This document shows, one piece after another, positions 54,032 through 63,467 of a DNA stretch of 64,000 nt. How positions within the stretch are numbered: the first letter of the stretch is position 1; each line of letters opens with the position of its first letter. The position numbers were made by a program, and so were the translations under genes. Under the pieces are notes generated by a model that worked only from the letters and a program-made list of their open reading frames with translations, was not told where the DNA came from and did not search any database. This DNA is from Thermopolyspora flexuosa (GTDB lineage Bacteria; Actinomycetota; Actinomycetes; Streptosporangiales; Streptosporangiaceae). The DNA is taken from NCBI RefSeq assembly GCF_006716785.1, contig NZ_VFPQ01000001.1:310001-374000 (forward strand), in the 5' to 3' direction.

Positions 54032-55471
54032 TCAGGGGGCCGGGATCCAGAGGGTGAACAGGGCGCCGGGGTCGGCGTTCTCCACGGTGAGCGTACCGCC
54101 GTGCAGCTCGGCGTTCGCCTTGGCGATGGCGAGGCCGAGCCCGCTGCCCTCGCTGCGGCTGCGGCCCGCCTCGGCCTTGTAGAACCGGTCGAACACGTGC
54201 GGCAGCGCCTCCTCCGGGATGCCGTCGCCGTGGTCGCGTACGGTCACCCACAGGCCGTCGGAGCGGCGCCGGACGGTGACGACCACCGGCGGCGCGCCGT
54301 GCCGCAGCGCGTTGCCGACGAGGTTCGCCATGATCACGTCGAACCGGCGGGGGTCGAGCGAGAAGGTGAGGCCGAGCGGCACGTCGAGGGTGATGCCCTC
54401 GCCCCAGCTGCGCACCTTCAGGCACTCGTCGATCGCGTCGCGCACGTCCACGGTGTCCCGGCTGAGCACGGCGGTGCCGGAGTCGAAGCGGCTCGCCTCG
54501 ATGAGGTCGTCGACGAGCACCCGCAGCCGGTCGATCTCCTGCACCACCAGCCGCACCGCCTGCCCCATGTCCTCGGGCAGCCGCTCGGCCTCCTCCTGCA
54601 GCACGTCGGTGACCGCGGTCATCGCGGCGAGCGGGGTGCGCAGCTCGTGCGACACGTCCGCCACGAACCGCCGCGACATCGCCTCCAGCGCGCGCAGCTC
54701 GGACACGGTCTGCTCCAGCGCGGCCGCGGTCTCGTTGAACGTCGCGGTGAGGTGGGCGAGCTCGTCCTTGCCGTGCACCGGCAGCCGGGTGTCGAGCTTG
54801 CCCGCGCCGAGGTCGCGGGCGGCCGCGCCGAGCCGCCGCACCGGCAGCAGCACGCTGCGCGCCGAGACGAGCGCGACCCCGATCGCGATGACGAGCGTGA
54901 TCGACCCGGCCTGGAGCAGGGCGGTGCGCAGGTTGGCGAGCGTGCGCTCCTCGTCCCGCAGCGAGACGAACACGTAGACCGAGATGTCGGTGGGCCGCTC
55001 CCGGCCCAGCCGCTCCCGCTGCACCTGGGTGCCGATCACCAGGTACGGCTCGCCGTCGATGATGCGCCGCTGCTTCACCAGGCGGGTGAGGGCCTGGCGG
55101 CGCATCTCCACCGGGATCTGGGCGACGCGGAACGAGCTGCCCTGCGTCGCCCGCTCCTTGGTGCCGTGCCGTACCACCACCTGCCGGTCGGGGGCGGCGA
55201 GGGACTCGACGATCGCGTTGAGGTCGGACTCGGTGACCGAGGCGCCGCTCGGCCACAGCAGGTCGGTGGTGCCGACCGGCAGCGTGATGCGCTCCAGCAC
55301 GTTGCGCACGTCGGTGACCTCGGCCTGCTCGACCCGGCGCAGCAGCTCCTGCCGGACGAGCTGGTAGGCGATGCCCGCGACGAGGACGGACGCGGTCACC
55401 GCGACCACGGTGAACGTGATCACCAGTCGCCCGCGCAGCCCGGTCGGGCGGAGCGTGCGGAGGCTCAGCAC
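54032..55471 (-). CDS. Membrane sensor histidine kinase (MtrB/CseC-like)
   Basis: A 479-residue kinase. Helices at about 14-37 and 187-210 bracket a 150-residue extracytoplasmic sensor. HAMP follows (LLPVRRLGAAARDLGAGKLDTRLP). Phospho-acceptor H275 lies in DVSHELRTPLAAMTAVTDVL. The ATP site has N box IMANLVGNALRHG, G1 DHGDGIPEE, FDRFYKAEAGRSRSEGSGLGLAIAKA and a final strand FTLWIPAP. It lies 36 bp after the response-regulator gene and directly before a lipoprotein gene, so a three-gene operon for envelope sensing is likely. Confidence 0.92.
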   Translation of the reverse strand: MLSLRTLRPTGLRGRLVITFTVVAVTASVLVAGIAYQLVRQELLRRVEQAEVTDVRNVLERITLPVGTTDLLWPSGASVTESDLNAIVESLAAPDRQVVVRHGTKERATQGSSFRVAQIPVEMRRQALTRLVKQRRIIDGEPYLVIGTQVQRERLGRERPTDISVYVFVSLRDEERTLANLRTALLQAGSITLVIAIGVALVSARSVLLPVRRLGAAARDLGAGKLDTRLPVHGKDELAHLTATFNETAAALEQTVSELRALEAMSRRFVADVSHELRTPLAAMTAVTDVLQEEAERLPEDMGQAVRLVVQEIDRLRVLVDDLIEASRFDSGTAVLSRDTVDVRDAIDECLKVRSWGEGITLDVPLGLTFSLDPRRFDVIMANLVGNALRHGAPPVVVTVRRRSDGLWVTVRDHGDGIPEEALPHVFDRFYKAEAGRSRSEGSGLGLAIAKANAELHGGTLTVENADPGALFTLWIPAP

Positions 55472-55507
55472 GGGATCATCACGGACCCATCACGATCGGC
55501 GCCGCCG

Positions 55508-56188
55508 TCACGGCGGGCTGAAGCGGTAGCCGAAGCCGCGCACCGTGTGGATGTAGACGGGCTCGGCGGGAACGGGCTCGATCTTGGCCCGGATGCGCTG
55601 CACGCAGGCGTCGACCAGGCGGGAGTCGGCGACGTGGTCGTGGTCCCACACTGCGCGCAGCAGGTAGCGGCGGTTGAGCACCTGCCCCGGGTGGCGGACC
55701 AGCTCCAGCAGCAGCCGCAGCTCGGTCGGGGTGAGGTGGATCTCCCGCCCGGCGCGGCTCACCTTGAGCGCGCCGCGGTCGACCACGAGGTCGCCGAAGA
55801 TGAGGCGGTCGGGGGAGGCGGACTCCACCCGGCGCAGGATCGCCCGGATGCGGGCGTCGAGCACGCGCGGCTGGACCGGCTTGACCACGTAGTCGTCGGC
55901 GCCCGCCTCCAGGCCGACGACGATGTCGAGGTCGTCGCCGAGCGCGGTGAGCAGCACCACCGGCAGCTGGTCGATCTTGCGGATGCGCCGGCACACCTCG
56001 ACGCCGTCGATGCCGGGGAGCATCACGTCGAGGATGACGATCTCGGGCCGCCGCTCCCGGATGTGGTCGAGCGCCTCCTCACCGCTGGCGTACGAGGTGA
56101 CGGTGTGGCCCTGCCGGGTGAGCGCGAGCTCGAGGCCGGCGCGCACGGCCGGGTCGTCTTCGACGAGGAGTATGCCTGCCACCTGCAC
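55508..56188 (-). CDS. OmpR/PhoB-family response regulator
   Basis: A 226-residue regulator. Receiver domain with D54 (VILDVMLPG), acidic residues E10-D12 and the Lys in DDYVVKPVQP. The winged-helix domain has HLTPTELRLLLELVRHPGQVLNRRYLLRAVW and RGFGYRFSPP. GTG starts at 56188 or 56182 are both possible. First gene of the response regulator, kinase, lipoprotein operon. It shares a 374-bp divergent region with a lysozyme-fold gene, where a perfect CRP-type site lies. Confidence 0.92.
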   Translation of the reverse strand: MQVAGILLVEDDPAVRAGLELALTRQGHTVTSYASGEEALDHIRERRPEIVILDVMLPGIDGVEVCRRIRKIDQLPVVLLTALGDDLDIVVGLEAGADDYVVKPVQPRVLDARIRAILRRVESASPDRLIFGDLVVDRGALKVSRAGREIHLTPTELRLLLELVRHPGQVLNRRYLLRAVWDHDHVADSRLVDACVQRIRAKIEPVPAEPVYIHTVRGFGYRFSPP

Positions 56189-56308
56189 ATTATGGGTGAT
56201 TTCTCAGGTTTCCCGAACGGTCCTCTGGACCGGTCCGGCGGGCGGCGGGCGTGACCGGGGTTTCGGGCGCCCGCTTAATACCGTTTGACCGGACCATTTG
56301 GCCTGATA

Positions 56309-56324
56309 TGTGATTAAAATCACA
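56309..56324. promoter_or_regulatory. Perfect CRP/GlxR-type site
   Basis: TGTGATTAAAATCACA is a TGTGA-N6-TCACA palindrome with 7-bp perfect arms, matching the CRP/GlxR consensus of actinobacteria. It lies 121 bp before the response-regulator start (minus) and about 240 bp before the ATG of the lysozyme-fold gene (plus), or 140 bp before its upstream GTG. Its AT-rich core stands out from the flanking GC-rich DNA. Confidence 0.75.
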
Positions 56325-56562
56325 GGTCACGCCCGGGTCGGGGAATGCGCATGTAGCCGGGTGGATAGGTAAAGGGCGGCACCGCCGCGGGCAGCGGGAA
56401 CACCAGGCAAATCCCCGGTTTCGGTTGCGGACCACCCCCCTGTTCACGGCAAGCTCAAGAGCCGTGAGCATAGGCGAGCAGGTGCTGGAACCTCGGCAGG
56501 ACGAGGCTCCCGCCTCCCACCGGTCCCGCGGTCGGCGGCGCCCGCCCCGGCGCAGGAAGACC

Positions 56563-57198
56563 ATGCGCATCAGGCCCAAGGTCGTGCTCGCCGCCGTGTG
56601 CTCCCTCGCGTTCGTGGGCTGGTGTACCTGGTTCGTCGTCGACACGCACCGCCGCAACAGCGAAGCGGACATCACCCCGCTCACGCTGGACGAGATGATG
56701 CGGATGGCGAAGGACCCCTTCGCGCCGGACCCGGAGGAGGACGCGATCAAGGCCCAGGCCGCGCAGCGTTACCGGCTGGAGGCGCTGCGGGCCGAGCGCC
56801 AGGGCCGCAAGGGCCTCAGTCCCGTCTACATCGCCAAGACCGCCCCCGGCGGCCGGGGCTTCCCGTCGTTCACGTTCCCGCCCGGCTCCAAGCCCGACCC
56901 GGGCAGCAACAAGGCCCTCGGCAAGCAGATGAACGCCGCCCGCGGCTGGGACGCCGAGTGGGGCTGCCTGGAGAGGCTCTGGGACAAGGAGAGCGGCTGG
57001 AACGAGCGCGCGGCGAACCGCTACAGCGGCGCGTACGGCATCCCGCAGTCGCTGCCCGGCTCGAAGATGGCGGCCGCGGGCCCGGACTGGCAGACCAACC
57101 CGGCCACCCAGATCAAGTGGGGCCTCGACTACATCGCCGGCCGGTACGGCTCGCCGTGCAAGGCCTGGGCGCACTCGCAGGCCAAGGGCTGGTACTGA
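56563..57198 (+). CDS. Exported lysozyme-fold (lytic-transglycosylase-like) protein
   Basis: A 211-residue protein from the ATG at 56563, chosen because CAGGAAGA lies just before it. A GTG at 56464 would add an Arg-rich cytoplasmic tail. A single anchor or signal helix spans about 6-25. A linker follows (about 30-125). The C-terminal 85 residues form a goose-lysozyme-like fold with probable catalytic Glu in LWDKESGWNERAANRYSGAYGIPQSLPG and an ending CKAWAHSQAKGWY; two cysteines (WGCLERL, SPCKAW) may pair. It should act on peptidoglycan outside the membrane. A CRP-type site lies upstream. Confidence 0.82.
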   Translation: MRIRPKVVLAAVCSLAFVGWCTWFVVDTHRRNSEADITPLTLDEMMRMAKDPFAPDPEEDAIKAQAAQRYRLEALRAERQGRKGLSPVYIAKTAPGGRGFPSFTFPPGSKPDPGSNKALGKQMNAARGWDAEWGCLERLWDKESGWNERAANRYSGAYGIPQSLPGSKMAAAGPDWQTNPATQIKWGLDYIAGRYGSPCKAWAHSQAKGWY

Positions 57199-57469
57199 GG
57201 CACCCCGCCTGAGCGGGTGACGGCCCCGCCGGTGGCCTGAGCGCGCCGCCGGGCGATCACCGGCCCCGGTCTCGTCACGGCCGCGTCGCGGGCGGCTCGA
57301 TCGCGGGGAGATTCCCGCGCGCCGACGTGGTCTGCGGCACAACCGGGCATTACCCGGCGCACGCTCCGGTCACGCCACGGGCTGGCGCGGGCCGAGTCTT
57401 GGTCAGGTCTGTTCGACCGTTCGGCAAGTCGCGCCGACATCCCCGGAGCCGGGCCGCACGCTGGGCTCC

Positions 57470-59455
57470 ATGGGTGTGAAGGTCAGCGTTGTGGTGCCGG
57501 TGTCCGACCCGGGCGACGGGGACGACGCCTTCGACGCCTGCGTACGGTCGCTGCTCGGGCAGACCCTTCCGTCCGACGAGTACGAGGTGATCTTCGCCGA
57601 CGACGGCTCGGGCGAGCCCACCCGGACGCGGCTCGACTCGGTGGCCGCCGCCCACCCCAACGTGCGCGTGCTGCACCTGGAGCGCCACGGCTCGCCGGTG
57701 CGCGGCCGCAACTCCGGGCTGTCGGTGGCCCGGGGCGAGTACGTCTACCTGCTCGGCCAGCGCGACCGGCTGGAGCCCGACGCGCTGGCGCGCATGCACC
57801 GCATGGCCGTGGAGACCGACGCCGACGTGCTCATCGGGCGGCTGGTGTACGAGGGCCACCCGCCGCTGCCCGCGTTCCGGCGCAACCGGGACCGCGCCGA
57901 CGTGCTCGAGGACCACCTGCTCGGCCTGCTCACCCCGCACAAGCTGTTCCGCCGCACGTTCGTGGAGAGCCAGTGGCTCTCCTTCCCCGACCTTCCCGCC
58001 GAGCTGTCCGAGCACGCCTTCGTGCTGCGCGCCTACCTCGCGGCGAAGGTGATCGCGGTGCTCTCCGACCACCTGTGCTGCCACGTCGGCCCGGCCCCGG
58101 AGCCGCCGATCGACCCCGCCGGGTACGCCGACGGGCTGCGGGTGATCCTCGACACCATCGACGACTTCACCGAGCCCGGCGAGCGGCGCGACCGCCTCTA
58201 CGCCCACTGGCTGCGGGTCTGCGTGCTGCGCCGGCTCGGCGGGCGGGCGCTGCTCGACACCCCGCCGGAGGAGCGGGAGGCGCTCTTCGACGAGCTGCGC
58301 GAGCTGGTGCGCGAGCGGTTCCCGCTGCGGCTCGACCGCCACCTGTCGGTGCCGATGCGGGCGCGGGCCGCGCTCGTCCGCACCCGCGGCCTCGCCGACC
58401 TCGTCACGCTCGCCGAGGCGACCCGTGGCATGCGGCTGCGCGCCGAGCTGCGCGGCATCCGCTGGGAGGACGGCGCGCTCGCGTTCGACTTCGCCGGGGA
58501 GATCGTGCACGCCGACGGCTCGCCGGTGCGCTACCGGCGCATGGGCAGGCGGGTGCTGTGGACGCCGCCGCCCGCGCTCGGCGGGCCGGTGCTCTCCCCG
58601 AGCCTCGCCGAGGTGCCGCTGGATGCGCCGTCCACCGGGATGCGCGCGCACATCCGGCACACCGAGACCGGCGCGGTGTACCGGCTCCCGGTGACCGGGG
58701 AGATCGTGCAGATCCGGGAGGGCGACCAGGTGCGGGTGCAGGCGGTCGCCACCGCCCGGCTCGACGTCGGGAAGGCCGCGATCGGCCGCCCGCTGCCGCC
58801 CGGCCTGTGGGAGGTGCACCTGCGCATGAACACCGGCGCGCACCATGCCCGCGCCCGGGTGCGCTGCCCGCGTTCCCCGCGCAACTGCGTCGGCGGCCTC
58901 GCCGAGGGCGGCCGCCGGCTCGTGGTGCCCTGCTGGTCGGAGCGGGGCGAGCTCGCCGTGTGCGTCGAGCCCCGGTCGTTCGCCGACTCGATCGCGCTCG
59001 TCTCCACCGGGGTGAACATCGCCCGCCGCGACGGGCACCTGTTCGTGTCGCTGCCCGTGCCGTACGTGCCGCCGAGCGGCGGCCCGCCGATGGAGTGCGT
59101 GCTCGTCGGCGCCGACGCCCGCGCCCGCACGGTGAGCGCCCCGGCCCTCGTCGAGCCGGGCATGCCGGGGCGGCTCGCCGGGCAGCTCGTCGCCAAGTTC
59201 CCGGTGCGCCGCGTGCCCGTGCCCGACTGCCTCGGCCCCGGCGTCTGGCGGCCCTACCTGCGCGTCGACGACCGCGAGGTGGAGCTGGGCTTCGGCCTCG
59301 ACGTACGGTGGACCGGCCGGGCCCGGCTCATCCTCCCCGACCGGCCCGCGGGCACGTCGTTCGCCCGGCTGCGCCGGTTCGCCGCCCGGGTGCCCGGCGC
59401 CCGCCGCGTGGTACGGCTCTGCCGGGCGTTGCGCGACCGGTACGCCCCGCTGTGA
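57470..59455 (+). CDS. GT2-family glycosyltransferase with C-terminal beta domains
   Basis: A 661-residue glycosyltransferase. The N-terminal GT-A domain (1-230) has VSVVVPVSDPGDGDDAFDACVRSLLGQTL and the nucleotide-binding FADDGSGEPT. The usual DxD is replaced by QRDRLEPDAL, and LSEHAFVLRAYLA takes the place of the acceptor-side ED motif. From about 320 to 630 come two or three beta-sandwich-like domains (RAELRGIRWEDGALAFDFAG, FVSLPVPYVPPSGG), as in TarS-type wall teichoic acid transferases. It probably decorates a wall polymer or a glycolipid. It is preceded by 271 bp without a gene. Confidence 0.82.
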   Translation: MGVKVSVVVPVSDPGDGDDAFDACVRSLLGQTLPSDEYEVIFADDGSGEPTRTRLDSVAAAHPNVRVLHLERHGSPVRGRNSGLSVARGEYVYLLGQRDRLEPDALARMHRMAVETDADVLIGRLVYEGHPPLPAFRRNRDRADVLEDHLLGLLTPHKLFRRTFVESQWLSFPDLPAELSEHAFVLRAYLAAKVIAVLSDHLCCHVGPAPEPPIDPAGYADGLRVILDTIDDFTEPGERRDRLYAHWLRVCVLRRLGGRALLDTPPEEREALFDELRELVRERFPLRLDRHLSVPMRARAALVRTRGLADLVTLAEATRGMRLRAELRGIRWEDGALAFDFAGEIVHADGSPVRYRRMGRRVLWTPPPALGGPVLSPSLAEVPLDAPSTGMRAHIRHTETGAVYRLPVTGEIVQIREGDQVRVQAVATARLDVGKAAIGRPLPPGLWEVHLRMNTGAHHARARVRCPRSPRNCVGGLAEGGRRLVVPCWSERGELAVCVEPRSFADSIALVSTGVNIARRDGHLFVSLPVPYVPPSGGPPMECVLVGADARARTVSAPALVEPGMPGRLAGQLVAKFPVRRVPVPDCLGPGVWRPYLRVDDREVELGFGLDVRWTGRARLILPDRPAGTSFARLRRFAARVPGARRVVRLCRALRDRYAPL

Positions 59456-59464
59456 CGGCGGGCG

Positions 59465-60865
59465 CTATCGCCGCAGGTCCGGGCGGGCCATGGCGAGCAC
59501 GTCGAGCGCCGCGTCGAGCTCGGCCTCGGTGAGCCGGCCCGTCGCGACGTGGCCGCGTTCGACCACGATCTCGCGGAGCTCCCGGCCCTCGGCGAGGGCC
59601 TGCTTGACGATGCTCGCGGCCTCCTCGTAGCCGAGGTGGCGGGCGAGCGGGGTGACCACCGACGGGGACGACTCGGCGTAGGCGCGCAGCCGGTCGGCGT
59701 TCGCGGTGATGCCCGCCACGCACCGGTCGGCGAGCAGCCGGGAGACGTTCGCCAGCAGCCGGATCGACTCCAGCACGTTGCGGGCCATCATCGGCATCAT
59801 CACGTTGAGCTCGAACGACCCCTGCGCGCCGCCGAACGCCACGGCCGCGTCGTTGCCGATCACCTGGGCGGCGACCATGCAGACCGCCTCGGGGATCACC
59901 GGGTTCACCTTGCCCGGCATGATCGAGGAGCCGGGCTGCAGGTCCGGCAGGTTGATCTCGGCGAGCCCGGCGCGCGGCCCCGATCCCATCCACCGCAGGT
60001 CGTTGGCGATCTTGTGCAGGGAGACGGCGACCACCCGGAGCTGGCCGGAGAGCTCCACCAGCGCGTCCCGGGCGCCCTGCGCCTCGAAGTGGTTGCGCGC
60101 CTCGGTGAACGGCAGGCCGGTGCGCTCGGCGAGCAGCGCGATCACCTCCCCGGCCCACTGCGGGCCCGGCGTGTTCACCCCGGTGCCGACCGCGGTGCCG
60201 CCCAGCGGCAGCTCGGCGACCCGGGGGAGGGTGGCCCGCAGCCGCTCCGCGCCGTGCTCGATCTGCGCCGCGTACCCGGCGAACTCCTGGCCGAGGGTGA
60301 CCGGCGTGGCGTCCATCAGGTGGGTACGGCCGGCCTTGACCACGTCGGCGAACTCGCCGGCCTTGGCGGTGAGCGCGCTGCGCAGGTGGTCGAGCGCGGG
60401 CAGCAGCTCGCGGTGGAGGCCGAGCACCGCGGCCACGTGGATCGAGGACGGGAACACGTCGTTCGACGACTGGGCCGCGTTCACGTGGTCGTTCGGGTGC
60501 ACCGGGCGGCCCAGCCGCTCCTCGGCGAGGGTCGCGATCACCTCGTTGGCGTTCATGTTCGACGAGGTGCCCGAGCCGGTCTGGAACACGTCGACCGGGA
60601 ACTCGGCGTCCCACCGGCCCTCGGCGACCTCGTCGGCCGCGCTCGCGATCGCCTCGGCGAGCTCCTTGTCGAGCAGGCCGTACCGTGCGTTCACCCGGGC
60701 GCACGCGGCCTTGATCATCCCGAGCGCGGCGATGTGCTCGCGCTCCAGCCCGCGCCCCGAGACCGGGAAGTTCTCCACGGCCCGCTGGGTCTGCGCCCGC
60801 CACTTCGCGCCGGCCGGGACGCGGACCTCGCCCATGGAGTCACGTTCGATGCGATAGTCGGCCAT
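59465..60865 (-). CDS. fumC: Class II fumarate hydratase
   Basis: A 466-residue iron-free fumarase that interconverts fumarate and malate in the TCA cycle. Signature [11 protein letters not shown] is present, with the catalytic serine in it. Other substrate-site blocks are [31 protein letters not shown] and [17 protein letters not shown]. The [17 protein letters not shown] block fits fumarase better than aspartase or argininosuccinate lyase. Length is standard. It lies 55 bp downstream of the Ser/Thr kinase gene on the same strand. Confidence 0.94.
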   Translation of the reverse strand: MADYRIERDSMGEVRVPAGAKWRAQTQRAVENFPVSGRGLEREHIAALGMIKAACARVNARYGLLDKELAEAIASAADEVAEGRWDAEFPVDVFQTGSGTSSNMNANEVIATLAEERLGRPVHPNDHVNAAQSSNDVFPSSIHVAAVLGLHRELLPALDHLRSALTAKAGEFADVVKAGRTHLMDATPVTLGQEFAGYAAQIEHGAERLRATLPRVAELPLGGTAVGTGVNTPGPQWAGEVIALLAERTGLPFTEARNHFEAQGARDALVELSGQLRVVAVSLHKIANDLRWMGSGPRAGLAEINLPDLQPGSSIMPGKVNPVIPEAVCMVAAQVIGNDAAVAFGGAQGSFELNVMMPMMARNVLESIRLLANVSRLLADRCVAGITANADRLRAYAESSPSVVTPLARHLGYEEAASIVKQALAEGRELREIVVERGHVATGRLTEAELDAALDVLAMARPDLRR

Positions 60866-60920
60866 ACCCCAGTGTCACCCGCACGGCCGGGATCGTCCCG
60901 GTCGGCGCGCCGGGCCGGGG

Positions 60921-63425
60921 TCAGGAGCCGGCCGAGCCGCCGCCCGGGACGAAGGAGCGGAACACCGCCTCGCGCTGGGCCGCGTCCTGCTGCCAGGACT
61001 CGTCCGGGGCCGTCCAGCGCAGCACGTACGTGGCGCCGCCGGAGACCGTCACCCACCGGGCCAGCACGTGCGTGGTGCGCCCGCCGCGGGTGTAGGTGAA
61101 CTCCCAGTCGGCGACCTCGGTGCCCGGGTACGGGGCCGGGTCGACGACGTTGAGCCGGAGCATCCGGTAGCCCGGGTACTCGCCCGCGTCGACCGAGCCG
61201 CGCTCGGCGTCGAGCGCCGCGTCGAGCACCTCGGGCCGCGGCCGGGCGAGCACGGTCACGGTGAGCACCCGGCCGCCGTCCCCGAACCGCACCGTGCGGC
61301 CGGAGCCGGAGGTGATCATCTTCTCCGGCACGTCGATGGTGAACCCGGACGGGTCGGCGTGCCGGCGCAGGCCCGCGGCCGGGGTGGCGGAGGTGTCGAC
61401 CTTGGCCGCCTTGTCGCTCGTGGTGGTGAGGCCGCCGGCGCCGCCCTCGGACTCGGCCTCGTCGTCGGCGTCCTGCGGCGGCTCCGGCACCCGGTCCTCC
61501 GGGTACTCCTTGACCTGGCTGAACCTGGCCGAGGAGCTGGGCCGCTTGTCATCGTCGTCGCCGCTGCCGGACAGCGCGGACCAGACGATGATGACGATCA
61601 CCGCCAGCCCGGCGAGGGCGACGCCGATGAGGGTGAGCATGCCGGTGCGGCTCTCCACCTTCGCCGAGCGCTTCTGGCTCTCGTCGCCGCCGAGGGCGGA
61701 GAGCTCGAAGATCTCCGTGCCGAGCCCGGGCGGGTCGAAGTCCGGCACCGACGAGGACCGGCTGTCGGCGCCGGCCTGCTGCGCGGAGCCCGGGTACGGC
61801 GCGGCCGCGTCCTCCTGCCCGGCGCCGTACCGGCCGCCGTCCTGGCCGCCGCCGTACGGGCCGGGGCCCTGCCGCTCGCCGCCCTGCTGGTACGGGCCGG
61901 GCTGACCGGCGTCCTGGGGCTCGCCGCCGTACGGCGCGGCGTACCGGCCGTCAGGCTGCGATCCCTGCCGGTTCTGCGGGCCGGACGCGCCGAACGGGCT
62001 CTCCAGGTTGAGCATGGTGGCCTGCTCGTCGGGCGTGGGCCGCCCCTGACCGGCCGGGCCGCCCTGGCCGGGCCGCTCGGACGGCGTGGCGGGGCGGTGC
62101 GGCTCGGGGCCGTAGGCCGAGGCGGGGGCGGGCCGGCCCGGCTGCGCCCCCTGCGGGCCCTGGTCCCCGGGATGGCCCTGGCCCGGGTGCCCCTGGGCCG
62201 GACGGTCCCGTTCCGGCCAGTCCGGCCACTGCTGGGCGCCGGGTGCCTGGCCGGGCCCCGGGCCGCGGTCGGCGCCGCCCGCGGGCGAGGCCGGCGGGCG
62301 GTACGGCGGGGCGCTGCCGGGCGGGGCCGTGTAGAGGCCGCCGCTCTTCGGGCGGGCCATGTAGACGGTCTGGTTGCCGTCGGGCTCGGCGGTGGACAGG
62401 TACGGCGTCGGCCCGCTCTGCGCCGGGCCGCCACGGTCGTCCCGGCCGCCCGGCGGGCGGTCGAAGCCCACACCGCCCATCGCGGCGGCGCCCACGAGCT
62501 TCGGCCCGGTCTCGAACGGGCCCCGCACCCGCGGCGGCTGCCGGTGCGCGTCCGCGCTGTCGCCGTGGTGCACCGGCCGCGCGGTCGCGGACAGGTCGGG
62601 CGCCCGGCCGTCGGCGACCGCGCGCAGCATGGCGTCGGCCTGCTCGGCGGACAGGCGCATGGTGTGGTCCTTCTGCAGCAGGCCCTCGATGATCGGCCGC
62701 AGCGGGCCCGCCTGGGTGGGCGGCTCCGCGGTCTCGGTCATCAGCGCGGCGAGCGTGGCGGCGACCGAGCCGCGCTCGTACGCGGGCCGCCCCTCGACCG
62801 CGAAGTAGAGGGTGGCGCCGAGTGACCACAGGTCGGACTCGGGCCCGGCGTACTCGCCGCGCGCCCGCTCCGGCGCGGTGTAGCCGGGGGAGCCGATCAC
62901 CATGCCGGTCCTGGTCAGGTCGGTGTCGCCGACCGCCTTGGCGATGCCGAAGTCGGTGAGCACGACGCGGCCGGTGTCGGTGAGCAGCACGTTGCTCGGC
63001 TTGACGTCGCGGTGGAGGATGCCCTGGGCGTGCGCGGCGCGCAGCGCGCTGAGCAGGTCGACGCCGATCTGCGCGACGAGCCGGGGCGGCAGCGGGCCCT
63101 CCTCGTCGATGACCTGCTCCAGGGAGCGGCCCTCGACCAGCTCCATGATGATCCACGGGAGGCCGTCCACCACGATGGCGTCGTGCACCGTGGCGACGCA
63201 CGGATGGTTGAAGCGCGCGGCGAAGCGCGCCTCACGGATCATGCGTTCGCGCAGCTCGGCCTGTTGCTCGGGGGTGAGCCCAGGGTCCCGGCGGATCTGC
63301 TTGACCGCCACCTCCCGCCCGAGCGAACGGTCCCAGGCACGCCAGACCGTGCCCATGGTTCCCCTGCCGAGGGGGGCCGTCAACTCGTAGCGGTCGGCGA
63401 GCAACCGCGTGTGCTCTTCCGGCAT
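60921..63425 (-). CDS. Transmembrane Ser/Thr protein kinase (PknB-like catalytic domain)
   Basis: An 834-residue Hanks-type kinase. The catalytic domain spans about 13-270: glycine loop LGRGTMGTVWRAWD, K42 in VAVKQI, D140 in HRDVKPSN and the DFGIAKAVG loop. A 300-residue Pro/Gly/Gln-rich linker follows (for example GPGPGQAPGAQQWPDWPER). One helix lies at about 597-619 (LIGVALAGLAVIVIIVWSAL). The outer domain of about 215 residues has no PASTA repeats and looks like a compact sensor (GFTIDVPEKMITSGSGRTVRFGD). It probably signals envelope state. A second kinase gene precedes it. Confidence 0.92.
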   Translation of the reverse strand: MPEEHTRLLADRYELTAPLGRGTMGTVWRAWDRSLGREVAVKQIRRDPGLTPEQQAELRERMIREARFAARFNHPCVATVHDAIVVDGLPWIIMELVEGRSLEQVIDEEGPLPPRLVAQIGVDLLSALRAAHAQGILHRDVKPSNVLLTDTGRVVLTDFGIAKAVGDTDLTRTGMVIGSPGYTAPERARGEYAGPESDLWSLGATLYFAVEGRPAYERGSVAATLAALMTETAEPPTQAGPLRPIIEGLLQKDHTMRLSAEQADAMLRAVADGRAPDLSATARPVHHGDSADAHRQPPRVRGPFETGPKLVGAAAMGGVGFDRPPGGRDDRGGPAQSGPTPYLSTAEPDGNQTVYMARPKSGGLYTAPPGSAPPYRPPASPAGGADRGPGPGQAPGAQQWPDWPERDRPAQGHPGQGHPGDQGPQGAQPGRPAPASAYGPEPHRPATPSERPGQGGPAGQGRPTPDEQATMLNLESPFGASGPQNRQGSQPDGRYAAPYGGEPQDAGQPGPYQQGGERQGPGPYGGGQDGGRYGAGQEDAAAPYPGSAQQAGADSRSSSVPDFDPPGLGTEIFELSALGGDESQKRSAKVESRTGMLTLIGVALAGLAVIVIIVWSALSGSGDDDDKRPSSSARFSQVKEYPEDRVPEPPQDADDEAESEGGAGGLTTTSDKAAKVDTSATPAAGLRRHADPSGFTIDVPEKMITSGSGRTVRFGDGGRVLTVTVLARPRPEVLDAALDAERGSVDAGEYPGYRMLRLNVVDPAPYPGTEVADWEFTYTRGGRTTHVLARWVTVSGGATYVLRWTAPDESWQQDAAQREAVFRSFVPGGGSAGS

Positions 63426-63467
63426 GAGTAAGAAGATAGTCCGCGGCGCTTGAGGCGCGCTTTCCGG

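Noticed and set aside
56200-56560. A cyclic-di-AMP (ydaO) riboswitch upstream of the lysozyme-fold gene
   Set aside because: Such riboswitches often precede wall-hydrolase genes in actinomycetes, but I could not find the conserved core blocks in the right order; the clear CRP site explains the regulatory signal better.
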